From positions 62,001-126,000 of the forward strand of contig SIHQ01000014.1 in the NCBI GenBank assembly GCA_004762125.1: DNA of 64,000 nt, written 5' to 3'. The DNA is from Oceanospirillales bacterium. Lineage in GTDB: Bacteria > Pseudomonadota > Gammaproteobacteria > Pseudomonadales > Endozoicomonadaceae. Both the position numbers and the translations under genes were made by a program. Below are positions 35,673 through 44,807 of the stretch, one piece after another (the stretch's first letter is position 1; each line of letters opens with the position of its first letter). The notes under the pieces are model-generated. The model was not told where the DNA came from. It did not search any database and was given only the letters and a program-made list of their open reading frames with translations.

Positions 35673-36689
35673 TTAAAGTTCAGCCAAAGCTTTGCGAACG
35701 TTCTTCGCTTCCTCAGCAGAAACCCAGCCTTGCCACTGATCACTGGTTTTTAGAAAGTGCTCCATAGCGATCTCACCATCAGCCTGATTATCTTCCATCC
35801 AGGCCAACAGACGGTTCAATTCAGCATTGGTGAAAGAACGCTTTGTTAGGTAGTCGTAGGCCGCCGGTGCTTTTGTAGCAAAAGCTTCAGTCGTAATAGT
35901 ATGAACAGGTGAAGGTGGGTACATAGTTACTTTGGGCTTAAGGCAGTCATCTTTTGTCGTACACGTGACGAACTCACCTTCATTAACGCCGGAACCGAAA
36001 TCAACTTTCACCATTTCGTATTTACCAAGAACCGCGGTTGGAGCCCAGTAGTAACCAAACCATGCTTCTTCACGTTCATACGCCTTGGCAATAGAACCTG
36101 AGAGGCCAGCACCTGAACCCGGATCCAACAGTTCAAAACCAGAGTTCTCGAGTTTCAAAGCGGAAAACAAATTGCTTGCACTTATCTGACAGTTCCAGCC
36201 GGCAGGGCAACCATAAAAGGCACTAAGGTCATCATTTTCAGGGTGCTCAAACATCTTTGCATGCTTTCTAATACCCTCAATAGTGGCCATTTCAGGGTAT
36301 TTTTCTACTAGGTACTTTGGTACCCAAAAACCTTCTTCACCACCGTTAACAAGAGATCTACCGGCGTATCTCAGTCGTTTTTCCTGTACGCCTTTGTCCA
36401 GAGCATCTTTCGCCGCATTGCTCCATAGTTCCGGTGCAATGTCAGGCTCACTTTTTTCGATCATAGATGTACTGGTAGGCATGGTGTCGCCAGGTACCAG
36501 CTCTGCCTTACAGCCAAATCCGTGGTTAAGAATAAAGCGATCAACGTTGGCAATCAGCGTAGCTGAGTTCCAGTTCATATCTGCGATGGTCACTTTTCCG
36601 CAAGATTCTGCGGCCATCGACTGGCCAGAAAAAACCATGGCAGAAAGGGAAAGAATAGTCGCTGTACCAGCAGACTTTAGTACGTCCAT
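35673..36689 (-). CDS. proX: Glycine betaine/proline-type ABC transporter binding protein
   Basis: About 338 residues from ATG 36689, chosen because AGGA lies nine bases upstream and a normal signal peptide follows (cut near QSMAAES); in-frame ATGs at 36707 and 36740 lack a ribosome binding site. The mature protein is of the OpuAC/ProX class, with Trp/Tyr-rich stretches (GYYWAPTAVLGKYEM) of the kind that form aromatic boxes for quaternary amines. A TTTGAAGTCTAAT motif shared with betT lies upstream. Confidence 0.92.
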   Translation of the reverse strand: MDVLKSAGTATILSLSAMVFSGQSMAAESCGKVTIADMNWNSATLIANVDRFILNHGFGCKAELVPGDTMPTSTSMIEKSEPDIAPELWSNAAKDALDKGVQEKRLRYAGRSLVNGGEEGFWVPKYLVEKYPEMATIEGIRKHAKMFEHPENDDLSAFYGCPAGWNCQISASNLFSALKLENSGFELLDPGSGAGLSGSIAKAYEREEAWFGYYWAPTAVLGKYEMVKVDFGSGVNEGEFVTCTTKDDCLKPKVTMYPPSPVHTITTEAFATKAPAAYDYLTKRSFTNAELNRLLAWMEDNQADGEIAMEHFLKTSDQWQGWVSAEEAKNVRKALAEL

Positions 36690-36758
36690 TTTGTTCGTTC
36701 CTGTCATTTTTATATGTTTTATATTCTTATTTTCTGGCACAAGGTTACAGAACTAATA

Positions 36759-36771
36759 ATTAGACTTCAAA
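36759..36771 (-). promoter_or_regulatory. Shared operator motif upstream of proX
   Basis: TTTGAAGTCTAAT on the minus strand, identical to the copy at 37420 in front of betT. The TTGAAG part could double as a -35 with TAACCT 17 bp downstream. Confidence 0.5.
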
Positions 36772-36798
36772 TTACTACTGACTATTTAAGACGATCGA

Positions 36799-36832
36799 CT
36801 ACCAAACTAGACACGATAGTTTGGTAGTTTTT
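36799..36832. repeat. 10-bp perfect inverted repeat between marR and proX
   Basis: CTACCAAACT, 9-nt spacer, AGTTTGGTAG, then T5 and a further TTTGGTAG copy. In the plus direction it looks like a terminator, yet no plus-strand gene precedes it, so an operator for the proX promoter is equally possible. Confidence 0.5.
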
Positions 36833-36864
36833 GGTAGGCAATAAAGACATTTAAGCGAAGAGCA

Positions 36865-37344
36865 TCAGGATGTCAGAGCAGCGATATCCAATACCGGCGC
36901 AGCATCAATTTTTTCTGCATCCATCATCGACGCAACCCTCTGTAATGCTGATAGTAACTGGGTTTTTTCCCAATCTTCCAGAGACTCAAACCGGTTAATG
37001 AACTTTTCATGAAGCAATGGCGGAGCATCCGCCAGCATCTCATTACCCGCTTCTGTCAACTTCGCATTCACTATTCGTTTATCACCAGAACTACGAACCC
37101 TTGCTATTAACCCACGATCTTCAAGTCGGTTAAGTATGGTTGTTACTGTTGCCTGACTCAGTGATACATCTTGAGAAACCCTGCGAACGGTCACATCTCC
37201 CAGCTTTTTAATGGCTCTCAACACCATAATCTGAGGGATCGTAACCCCACATTCCTTGATCATTCGTTTGGAATGCAAATCGGTTGCACGCATGATTTGC
37301 CTCAGAGAGACCAACACATCATTCCAGTAGCAAGGTTCTGTCAT
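36865..37344 (-). CDS. MarR-family regulator of the osmoprotectant cluster
   Basis: 159 residues with a winged-helix domain: SLSQATVTTILNRLEDRGLIARV recognition helix region and the DKRIVNAKLTEAG wing. It lies between proXWV and the divergent betT gene, and the same 13-bp motif stands before both, so it probably controls both transporters, perhaps in response to choline or osmotic state as EctR/related MarR proteins do. Ligand unknown. Confidence 0.88.
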   Translation of the reverse strand: MTEPCYWNDVLVSLRQIMRATDLHSKRMIKECGVTIPQIMVLRAIKKLGDVTVRRVSQDVSLSQATVTTILNRLEDRGLIARVRSSGDKRIVNAKLTEAGNEMLADAPPLLHEKFINRFESLEDWEKTQLLSALQRVASMMDAEKIDAAPVLDIAALTS

Positions 37345-37395
37345 TTCATTTCACTAAACGTTATAAGACGAAAAAAGGTGTTACCTTTTGCCATA

Positions 37396-37408
37396 TTTGA
37401 AGACTAAA
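37396..37408 (+). promoter_or_regulatory. Shared operator motif, copy 2 (betT/marR gap)
   Basis: TTTGAAGACTAAA, two mismatches from the other copies, 24 bp upstream of copy 3. Confidence 0.45.
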
Positions 37409-37419
37409 AACAAACTCCC

Positions 37420-37447
37420 TTTGAAGTCTAATCTTTACAGGTATAAT
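37420..37447 (+). promoter_or_regulatory. betT promoter with operator copy 3
   Basis: TTTGAAGTCTAAT (37420-37432) overlaps a -35-like TTTGAA, followed after 16 bp by a consensus -10 TATAAT (37442-37447). A regulator bound to the motif would contact the -35 element. Confidence 0.55.
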
Positions 37448-37551
37448 CTTCACCATCTTCTTTCGCTGCAGAAGCTATTAGTACTGATGTCGTACAACAG
37501 TTTCCTGAGTGGTATCAAGTTGTTTCCAATTCTATAGGAGCCCTCCTTCTG

Positions 37552-39540
37552 ATGTCTGATCAGACACCTCAATTTTCGCCCCAAAAACTGCCTAGCCATA
37601 ACCTGAACCCGCCAGTGTTCTGGGGATCAGCCCTACTGATATTCGTACTGGTAGCCGGCACAACTCTTTTTCCCAAGCTCGCTGAAAGCTACTTTGCCTC
37701 GGTACAGATCAGCATAATGACCAATGCCAGTTGGTTTTATGTCGCATCAGTGGGCATCATCCTGATCTGTGTTTCATTTCTTGGACTTTCGCGCTACGGC
37801 GATATAAAACTTGGCCCTGACCACGCTGAGCCAGATTTCAGTTTTGGCTCCTGGTTTGCCATGCTATTTTCAGCTGGCATGGGTATTGGTCTGATGTTTT
37901 TTGGTGTTGGCGAGCCGGTCATGCATTTCCTGTCACCACCTGTAGGTGAAGCCGGAACCATTGAAGCTGCCCGGGAGGCCATGAAGATCACCTTCTTCCA
38001 CTGGGGTCTTCATGCTTGGGCTATCTACGCTATTGTTGCCCTGATACTGGCATTCTTTGGTTACCGCCACGGCTTACCTCTGACCCTTAGGTCTGCGCTC
38101 TACCCCATTATTGGTGATCGCATTTACGGGACTGCCGGACATATCATTGATATTTTTGCCATTCTCGGAACCGTTTTTGGTGTAGCAACTGCTCTTGGTT
38201 ATGGCGTACTTCAAGTCAATTCTGGTCTGAGCTACCTGTTTGACGTGGAAGTCAGCACCAATACTCAGGTTATTCTGATTATTGCTATTACTGGCCTGGC
38301 GACACTTTCTGTTGCTTCCGGACTGGACAAAGGTATTCGTCGTTTGTCGGAACTCAACCTGGTACTGGCGCTGTTCCTGATGGCTCTGGTGATCGTGCTC
38401 GGACCTACTGTTTTACTGCTTCAGATGCTCATCCAGAACACTGGCGGTTATCTATCTGACATTGTCGACAAAACCTTCAATCTGTTTGCCTACGAACCTA
38501 ATGACTGGCTGGGTGGCTGGACTCTGTTCTACTGGGCCTGGTGGTTGTCCTGGTCTCCATTCGTAGGCATGTTTATTGCCCGTATTTCCCGTGGTCGAAC
38601 CATCCGTGAATTTGTCTGTGGCGTACTCTTTGTACCAACAGCCCTCACCTTCATCTGGATGACTGTATTCGGAAATACTTCTATCGATATGATCATGAAC
38701 CAGAGCGCCACAGAACTCGCTACTGTCGTTCAAACGGATGTTTCTCTGGCTTTGTTCAAGTTCCTTGAACACTTCCCTATGTCCGGACTGCTGTCGATTG
38801 TCGCTATTGTGATGGTGGTTATTTTCTTTGTGACCTCCTCTGATTCCAGCGCTATGGTCATCGACATGTTGGCTTCCGGCGGAAAAGATCACAACCCGCT
38901 TTGGCAGCGAGTATTCTGGTCTTGCCTGATTGGTGTTGTTGCCATTGTTCTGATGCTGGCAGGTGGCCTTAAGGCCCTGCAAACGGCCACTATTGCTACG
39001 GCACTGCCCTTCGCATTTATTCTGTTGCTTTCAACTTATGGCTTGATGAAAGCGCTTGCCGTTGATGCGACCAAGAAAGACAGCCTTGCTCAGACCACTC
39101 TGACACCAAAGGTAGGACACAAACCTATTCCATGGCAGGCCCGTCTGAACAATATGGTTCATTTCCCTCGTCGTAAGGATGTGAAAGCATTTATCACCGA
39201 AACCGTTATTCCGGCCATGCAGTCTGTCTCCAACGAACTGGAAAAACAGGGTGTGGAGAGTAATATCGTTATCGATGACAAGAAGTGTGAGCCTCATTTT
39301 AAAGTGTTGCACGGTGACGAACACGACTTTGTTTATCAGGTATTTTCTCGAGGCTATCTCCAACCCAGCTTTATGCTGGATGAAGAAGACGAGGAAAACC
39401 GGAAATATTTTCGAGCTGAAGTATTTCTCCAGGAAGGCGGCCAGAATTACGACATCATGGGTTACACCCGGGTGCAGGTAATCGGCGATATTATTGACCA
39501 GTACGAAAAGCATATGCACTTCCTGCATATGGTTCGTTAA
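37552..39540 (+). CDS. betT: BCCT-family choline transporter
   Basis: 662 residues, about 12 membrane segments. The BCCT signature GWTLFYWAWWLSWSPFVGMF (about 324-343) holds the Trp box for quaternary amines. The extended C-terminal cytoplasmic domain (about 515-662, ending YEKHMHFLHMVR) is of the BetT type, which regulates transport by osmolality. Sodium- or proton-driven uptake of choline, the precursor of betaine. No betA/betB genes are in the window. A ribosome binding site (AGGAG) lies 11 nt before ATG, slightly far. Confidence 0.93.
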   Translation: MSDQTPQFSPQKLPSHNLNPPVFWGSALLIFVLVAGTTLFPKLAESYFASVQISIMTNASWFYVASVGIILICVSFLGLSRYGDIKLGPDHAEPDFSFGSWFAMLFSAGMGIGLMFFGVGEPVMHFLSPPVGEAGTIEAAREAMKITFFHWGLHAWAIYAIVALILAFFGYRHGLPLTLRSALYPIIGDRIYGTAGHIIDIFAILGTVFGVATALGYGVLQVNSGLSYLFDVEVSTNTQVILIIAITGLATLSVASGLDKGIRRLSELNLVLALFLMALVIVLGPTVLLLQMLIQNTGGYLSDIVDKTFNLFAYEPNDWLGGWTLFYWAWWLSWSPFVGMFIARISRGRTIREFVCGVLFVPTALTFIWMTVFGNTSIDMIMNQSATELATVVQTDVSLALFKFLEHFPMSGLLSIVAIVMVVIFFVTSSDSSAMVIDMLASGGKDHNPLWQRVFWSCLIGVVAIVLMLAGGLKALQTATIATALPFAFILLLSTYGLMKALAVDATKKDSLAQTTLTPKVGHKPIPWQARLNNMVHFPRRKDVKAFITETVIPAMQSVSNELEKQGVESNIVIDDKKCEPHFKVLHGDEHDFVYQVFSRGYLQPSFMLDEEDEENRKYFRAEVFLQEGGQNYDIMGYTRVQVIGDIIDQYEKHMHFLHMVR

Positions 39541-39569
39541 CATTCTTCTGATATAGCCCCTCTGATTGT

Positions 39570-39601
39570 CAGTGGCTTCCCTTTTCATAAGGGAACCACT
39601 G
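39570..39601 (+). terminator. Terminator after betT
   Basis: CAGTGGCTTCCCTT pairs with AAGGGAACCACTG (one bulge), followed by CTTTAATT. About 30 bp past the stop. Confidence 0.6.
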
Positions 39602-39717
39602 CTTTAATTCACAACCATCAAATTTATTCCCACTTTTTTTGCGTCCTTTCCAACCATTTCCCGTCTCTATTAGTGCAGACTTGTTTACAGGTAAATCACA
39701 TATTTTCCGAGGTTGTT

Positions 39718-40251
39718 ATGGAATCCCACTGGCAAGAACATAAAAACCGGTTGCTGAACTATATCAACCGACAGGTTAATAACCCGGCAACAGCTGAAGA
39801 TATCCTGCACGATGTTTATCTGAAAGCTCGCTCGCAATTGCACAAGCTGAAGTCTGAAGACAGCATTGGCGGTTGGCTTTATCGTATTGCCCATAACACC
39901 ATCATGGATCATTTTCGACAACAGAAATCCTAGGAAGATCTATCAGAAACGATTGAATCCCCTGAGGAAGATAAGGAAGAAAAAGCTCATCAGGAACTGT
40001 CCCGCTGCCTTGGTCCATTGCTGAAAGCACTGCCAGAAAAATACAGCACACCTTTACAGATGTCGGAACTGGAAGGCATGAGTCAGCAAAAAGTAGCTGA
40101 TGAACTCGGGCTTTCCCTTTCAGGCGCCAAGAGTCGTATACAAAGAGGCCGGGCACAGTTACGTGAACACTTTACCAACTGTTGCGATGTTGAAGTTGGC
40201 CGTGGCGGTGTTACCGATTTCACACCTAAGAACCCCGATAAAAATTGTTAA
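39718..40251 (+). pseudogene. SigZ-like ECF sigma factor gene with an in-frame amber codon
   Basis: Reads from ATG 39718 (GAGG upstream): sigma region 2 (ATAEDILHDVYLKARSQLHKL, GWLYRIAHNTIMDHFR), then TAG at 39931-39933, then the same frame continues without a shift through sigma region 4 (LPEKYSTPLQMSELEG, SQQKVADELGLSLSGAKSRI) to a Cys-containing tail (NCCDVEVGRGG...NC) as in SigZ relatives. One base change in the TAG restores a protein of about 177 residues. Either a recent nonsense mutation, a sequencing error, or a suppressed codon. The glutathione synthetase gene follows after 8 nt. Confidence 0.85.
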
Positions 40252-40259
40252 ATTCACCA

Positions 40260-41723
40260 ATGAATATTGAAGCAGTATCACAGCAAGTTATTCAGAATGC
40301 CTGCGAATGGGCCATCATGCACGGCGTAGCATTTAAACAAGCCGATAACACAGCAAGACATTGCCCATTCAGTCTCGCCCCTATTGCCATAAAGAGTAAA
40401 ACCTACGAGCACTTGCTCGAAGTAACGCCTCTTATTACTCGTCTTATCAGCAACATCTCTGAAGACCATGATTTCCTGCAGTCATCATTGAGTAACATGG
40501 CTAAAGCTGAGCCTTTCTTTGAGCGACTGATGTCACTACATCAGAAGGCTTATGGCAACACAGAACGCAAACAAAAACCGGCAAGACAACCTCTGTTACT
40601 CATGCGAACCGACTTTATGGATGACCGCCAGCACGGAGCCAGAGTCATTGAGTTCAACGGAATTGCTGCAGGCATGGGGCCTTTTGGTCAACGCACGACA
40701 GAGTTTCATGATTTTATAAGACAACAATGGCCTGGCGTATTTAATCACTGGCAGGAAAACAGTGATTCCAGAACTGCTGAAAATCAAGCAATGGAACAAC
40801 TTACCAATGCGATTGTCATTGCCGCAAAAGATGTTCGATCTCACTTTCAGGTGGATGATAAAAACGCTTCCAGCCCAACCTTTCTGATGGTTGTTCAGAA
40901 AGACGAAGACAATGTTTACGATCAGCATTTACTGGAAGTTGCCCTGCAAAAACAGGGTATTCGCACGATTAGACGTACCTTTGAACAATTAAGCAGCCAA
41001 CTTTCTTCCGGCGATAACCAACGCCTTTTACTTGAAGGTGTTGGTGCGATAGATGTTGTTTATCTCAGGGCCGGCTATCAATTTTGTGATTATGAAGCCC
41101 CTGAATTAAACGAACCTGTCTGCTGCCACACATTGAGTGAAACCCGACTGTTTATCGAGCGACACCATGTCGCAGTCAACGCAACCATCAGCCAACAGTT
41201 GGCCACCAGCAAGTCTATGCAGATGCTGCTGACCATAATGCCTGCAGAAGACTATTCCCGCTGGGGTCTCAGCTTGAATGAAGCTGAGCTGGTTAAGAGT
41301 GTTCTGGCTGATATGAAGCCGATCAACCCAGAGACCATAGAGTGGTTTGAGGACTTTGCAGACAAACAGGAATGGGTTCTAAAGAATCAGGGCGAAGGCG
41401 GAGGGCACTGTATTTTTGGAAGCGATATCAGCAGCAAACTAAGCCAACTATCGCCAGAGCAGTATGATGCATGGGCCCTGATGCAAAGACTGTATCCCCA
41501 TGAACGTGAAAAGCCAACTCTTGCTGTTCGAGATGGCCAGATGAGTCAGGTGAATAATCTGGTCAGCGAGATAGGACTATTTACCGCTTACTATCAAGGC
41601 AAGCCTGCCACTGATTTTGATGGCTATGCAGGTTATTTGATCCGCAGTAAACCAGCCAGTGAAAATGAAGGTGGTATTCACAGCGGTATGGGCATTCTGG
41701 ACTCACTGACTCTGGTTGATTAA
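40260..41723 (+). CDS. Eukaryotic-type glutathione synthetase
   Basis: About 487 residues from ATG 40260 (an in-frame TTG at 40245 overlaps the sigma gene). It is not the usual bacterial GshB (about 315 residues). It has the landmarks of the eukaryotic GSS family in order: VIEFNGIAAGMGPFG (family: Ile-Asn-Thr-Ile-Ser-x-Ser-Phe-Gly), a substrate-binding central domain, the glycine-rich ATP loop KNQGEGGGHCIFG, and the C-terminal GYLIRSKPASENEGGIHSGM alanine/glycine-rich loop. Joins gamma-glutamylcysteine and glycine with ATP. No clear ribosome binding site; possibly coupled to the sigma gene upstream. Confidence 0.85.
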   Translation: MNIEAVSQQVIQNACEWAIMHGVAFKQADNTARHCPFSLAPIAIKSKTYEHLLEVTPLITRLISNISEDHDFLQSSLSNMAKAEPFFERLMSLHQKAYGNTERKQKPARQPLLLMRTDFMDDRQHGARVIEFNGIAAGMGPFGQRTTEFHDFIRQQWPGVFNHWQENSDSRTAENQAMEQLTNAIVIAAKDVRSHFQVDDKNASSPTFLMVVQKDEDNVYDQHLLEVALQKQGIRTIRRTFEQLSSQLSSGDNQRLLLEGVGAIDVVYLRAGYQFCDYEAPELNEPVCCHTLSETRLFIERHHVAVNATISQQLATSKSMQMLLTIMPAEDYSRWGLSLNEAELVKSVLADMKPINPETIEWFEDFADKQEWVLKNQGEGGGHCIFGSDISSKLSQLSPEQYDAWALMQRLYPHEREKPTLAVRDGQMSQVNNLVSEIGLFTAYYQGKPATDFDGYAGYLIRSKPASENEGGIHSGMGILDSLTLVD

Positions 41724-41821
41724 ATGCCAGAGCAAGCCTTTCAGGTCAGATAATTTCTGACCTGAAATTTAACGACAATGCATGTATATTTCGTCGATAG
41801 AACAAAAAATGGACGTTTATT

Positions 41822-42723
41822 GTGAAGTACAAGGTAGTATTTCAAGGACAACTTGAAAATAACTGGTCTGTCGCTCAGGCTCGTGACGCTCTTGGAAAAA
41901 CTGTCAACTTACCCTCCAATATCCTCGACAAAATTTTCAGCATCTCTACGTCAGCTAGTCAAAATATCACTCTCAAGAAGAATCTATCCAATGAACAAGC
42001 TGATACTTACATTGGATTATTGAAAGAATGCGGCATGAGAGCAAACAAGATTTCAGCTGCTCCTGCTCCTAGCCAATCTCTTGCCATTCAAGAGGAAAGT
42101 ACACAAGTCTGTCCAAAATGCCGGTTTGAACAACCTCAATCAGAATTCAGTGATATCTGTGAAAACTGTGGCATTTACATGTCCAAATATCAGGTTCAAA
42201 AAGAAATTCCAACTATCTCCAGAAGTATAAAGGCTGAACCGGTCGCCACCAGCAGTTCTTCCGCTAAAACAGCCGTTATTGCTCTTCTGGCGCTGATCGT
42301 GTGCTATATGATTTTCAAGAAATGGCCTATCGCTGATGATGATGGAATCACTGGCCTGCCATCGGTTCCCGTAACTGCTTATAAATTCCCCGATGCACCT
42401 GATTCTTTCGAGAAAATGCTAAAGCCGGACTATATCAATGTCATTTCCATTTCTGACCCAACTTGTAAGCCCTGTCAGAGCATGGTTCAAAATGACAAGC
42501 GCCTTCTAAGCGTGAGAACCGATGTAGCTATTACTCGCATTGAGATAGACCGCTTTGATACCGCTTTCGCGATATAAGAGCCAGATATAATGTGAATATG
42601 AGGTATGTTCCTTTTCAGGCTATTTTTGATCGGAAAGGGAAGCTGGTTGCGATAGACGACGGAGAAAAGAGGCTTGGCAGAGATTACTATATAGAGGAGT
42701 TACACAATAATATTCCGCGTTAA
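41822..42723 (+). pseudogene. Zinc-ribbon/membrane/thioredoxin-like protein gene with frameshift
   Basis: GTG start. Frame 1 encodes an N-terminal domain (1-80), a zinc ribbon (CPKC...CENC, about 97-117), one membrane helix (about 148-163) and the start of a thioredoxin-like domain with CKPC (about 217-220), then stops at 42577. The -1 frame, open from 42559, continues with the rest of that domain: RYNVNMRYVPFQAIFDRKGK and on to TAA 42723, including the family's Pro loop and strand. A one-base loss within 42559-42574 explains it. The intact protein would be about 300 residues, membrane-tethered, with a redox domain. Confidence 0.75.
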
Positions 42724-42733
42724 GTTGGCATAT

Positions 42734-42815
42734 ATACCCAAAGAATTTGAAGGTGTGGGAAGGCAGAAAATGAATGAAGCACAGGTGCCTGCAAATAGTA
42801 AGTGGTTGGGGTGAG
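42734..42815. repeat. Decayed or truncated ERIC element
   Basis: Starts ATACCCAAAGAATTTGAAGG, as the 26096 element does, and retains AGTAAGTGGTTGGGGTGAG from the ERIC core, but the left core is scrambled and the right terminus is missing. The remaining sequence up to the glmS stop at 42903 shows no feature. Confidence 0.65.
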
Positions 42816-42902
42816 GTCTATCTCTGGTGGCTGTAGAGCGATAGTAGATAATTCCATAGACAGGGTTTGACCGGACTCAACAGTCAAACCCTGACACTAC
42901 AA

Positions 42903-44735
42903 TTACTCCACAGTCACAGATTTTGCCAGGTTTCTTGGTTGGTCTACATCAGTGCCTTTGATAATGGCTACATAGTAAGACAACAGCTGCAGAGGAATGG
43001 TGTAGAGAATAGGAGCAACAATTTCTGCCACTTGTTCTACCGGCCATACCTTAATTCCATCACCCTCCATCAGTCGTGCTTCCTTATCAGCAAACACATA
43101 AAGCTGACCACCACGGGCACGCACTTCTTCCATATTGGATTTCAGTTTTTCGAGCAAATCGTTGTTTGGCGCTACAACAATTACCGGCATTTCATTATCA
43201 ATCAAAGCCAGAGGGCCATGTTTGAGTTCACCAGCAGCATAGGCTTCAGCGTGAATATAGGAAATCTCCTTCAGCTTCAGCGCACCCTCCATAGCAATTG
43301 GATATTGACTGCCACGGCCCAGGAAAAGACTGTGATTTTTATCCGCAAAATCTTCTGCCATGGCTTCGATATCAGCACTCATTTCCAGAGACTTCTTAAT
43401 CACCTGTGGCAATTCACGCAGAGCTTGAACGATTTCAGATTCCTTCTCTTCACTCATTCCGGAGTGACGACCTACCGCGGTAGCCAGCATCAGAAGCGCT
43501 GTCAGCTGAGTAGTGAAAGCCTTGGTAGAAGCGACACCGATCTCAACACCAGCACGAGTCATAAGAGAGATATCTGATTCACGAACCATGGAAGAACCTG
43601 GCACATTACAAATACTCAGGGAAGCCATATAACCCAGCTCTTTAGCCAACTTTAGAGCTGCCATTGTGTCTGCCGTCTCACCGGACTGAGAGATGGTAAC
43701 GAACAGGCAGTCGTCTGGCACAAAGAACTTTCGATAGCGAAACTCGGAAGCAATTTCGATACGGCATGGAATGTTCGCCAGCTCTTCAAACCAGTAACGT
43801 GCCACCATACCCGCATGATAACTGGTACCGCAGGCAACGATTTGTACAGCCTTGGTCTTTTTCAGAATCTCGATGGCATCTTTGCCCAGCATATCCAGAT
43901 TCAGTTTATGTTCACCCAGACGACCTTCCAAAGTGTTGGCAATGGCGTCTGGCTGCTCATGAATTTCCTTGAGCATGTAGTGACGATACTGACCTTTGTC
44001 ACCCGCATCGTGTTCTACATCACTTTCCTTGGCAATACGCTCTATCGCTTTGCCCGTCACGTCATAAACAGAAACAGAATCACGAGTAATTTCCGCCACA
44101 TCGCCTTCTTCCAGATACATAAAGCGACGAGTAACCGGGAACAAAGCCAGCTGGTCAGAAGCAATGAAGTTCTCACCCAGACCCAAACCAATCACCAGTG
44201 GACTACCGGAACGGGCAACAATCAGACGTTCGGTATCGGTGCGGTCCATCACCACCATACCGTAAGCACCATCCAGTTTTTTTACAGCGTTCTGGACAGC
44301 TTCCAGCAGAGTCGAAACTGATTTCTGCTCCAGATTAACCAAATGCGCAATAACTTCAGTATCTGTGTCAGATGCGAAGATATAACCTTCAGCTTTCAGG
44401 CTGTCACGCAGCAATTCATGGTTTTCGATAATGCCGTTATGAACCACAGCAATATTTTCACCGGAAACATGTGGGTGAGCATTACGCTCATTAGGCTCAC
44501 CGTGGGTTGCCCAACGAGTGTGTGCTATCCCTGTGCCACCGGGTGTCGGTGTTTCAGCAACAGCATCGGCCAGTTCTGACACTTTGCCCGTACGACGAAC
44601 ACGCTGAAGCTCATCACTGTCGTTAATAATGGCAACACCGGCGGAGTCATAACCACGGTATTCCAGACGACGGAGGCCTTCCAACAGAATAGGAGCCACA
44701 TCCCTTTGCGCTACTGCGCCAACAATGCCACACAT
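42903..44735 (-). CDS. glmS: Glucosamine-6-phosphate synthase (glutamine-hydrolysing)
   Basis: 610 residues: N-terminal Ntn glutaminase starting MCGIVG (Cys2 nucleophile), then two SIS isomerase domains ([25 protein letters not shown]) and the C-terminal [13 protein letters not shown] tail. Makes glucosamine-6-phosphate for peptidoglycan and LPS. Downstream of glmU with a 72-nt gap, the usual pair. Confidence 0.98.
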   Translation of the reverse strand: MCGIVGAVAQRDVAPILLEGLRRLEYRGYDSAGVAIINDSDELQRVRRTGKVSELADAVAETPTPGGTGIAHTRWATHGEPNERNAHPHVSGENIAVVHNGIIENHELLRDSLKAEGYIFASDTDTEVIAHLVNLEQKSVSTLLEAVQNAVKKLDGAYGMVVMDRTDTERLIVARSGSPLVIGLGLGENFIASDQLALFPVTRRFMYLEEGDVAEITRDSVSVYDVTGKAIERIAKESDVEHDAGDKGQYRHYMLKEIHEQPDAIANTLEGRLGEHKLNLDMLGKDAIEILKKTKAVQIVACGTSYHAGMVARYWFEELANIPCRIEIASEFRYRKFFVPDDCLFVTISQSGETADTMAALKLAKELGYMASLSICNVPGSSMVRESDISLMTRAGVEIGVASTKAFTTQLTALLMLATAVGRHSGMSEEKESEIVQALRELPQVIKKSLEMSADIEAMAEDFADKNHSLFLGRGSQYPIAMEGALKLKEISYIHAEAYAAGELKHGPLALIDNEMPVIVVAPNNDLLEKLKSNMEEVRARGGQLYVFADKEARLMEGDGIKVWPVEQVAEIVAPILYTIPLQLLSYYVAIIKGTDVDQPRNLAKSVTVE

Positions 44736-44807
44736 AAATCAGTACCTTAAACTTTGAATTCTTTGCTCAATAACATTGGGCTTTGCAGCTCAACCTAAGA
44801 GAGTGCT

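Noticed and set aside
36283-36756. Plus-strand open frame of 157 codons
   Set aside because: Antisense shadow of proX.
43815-44321. Plus-strand open frame of 168 codons
   Set aside because: Antisense shadow of glmS; no start signal or protein-like composition.
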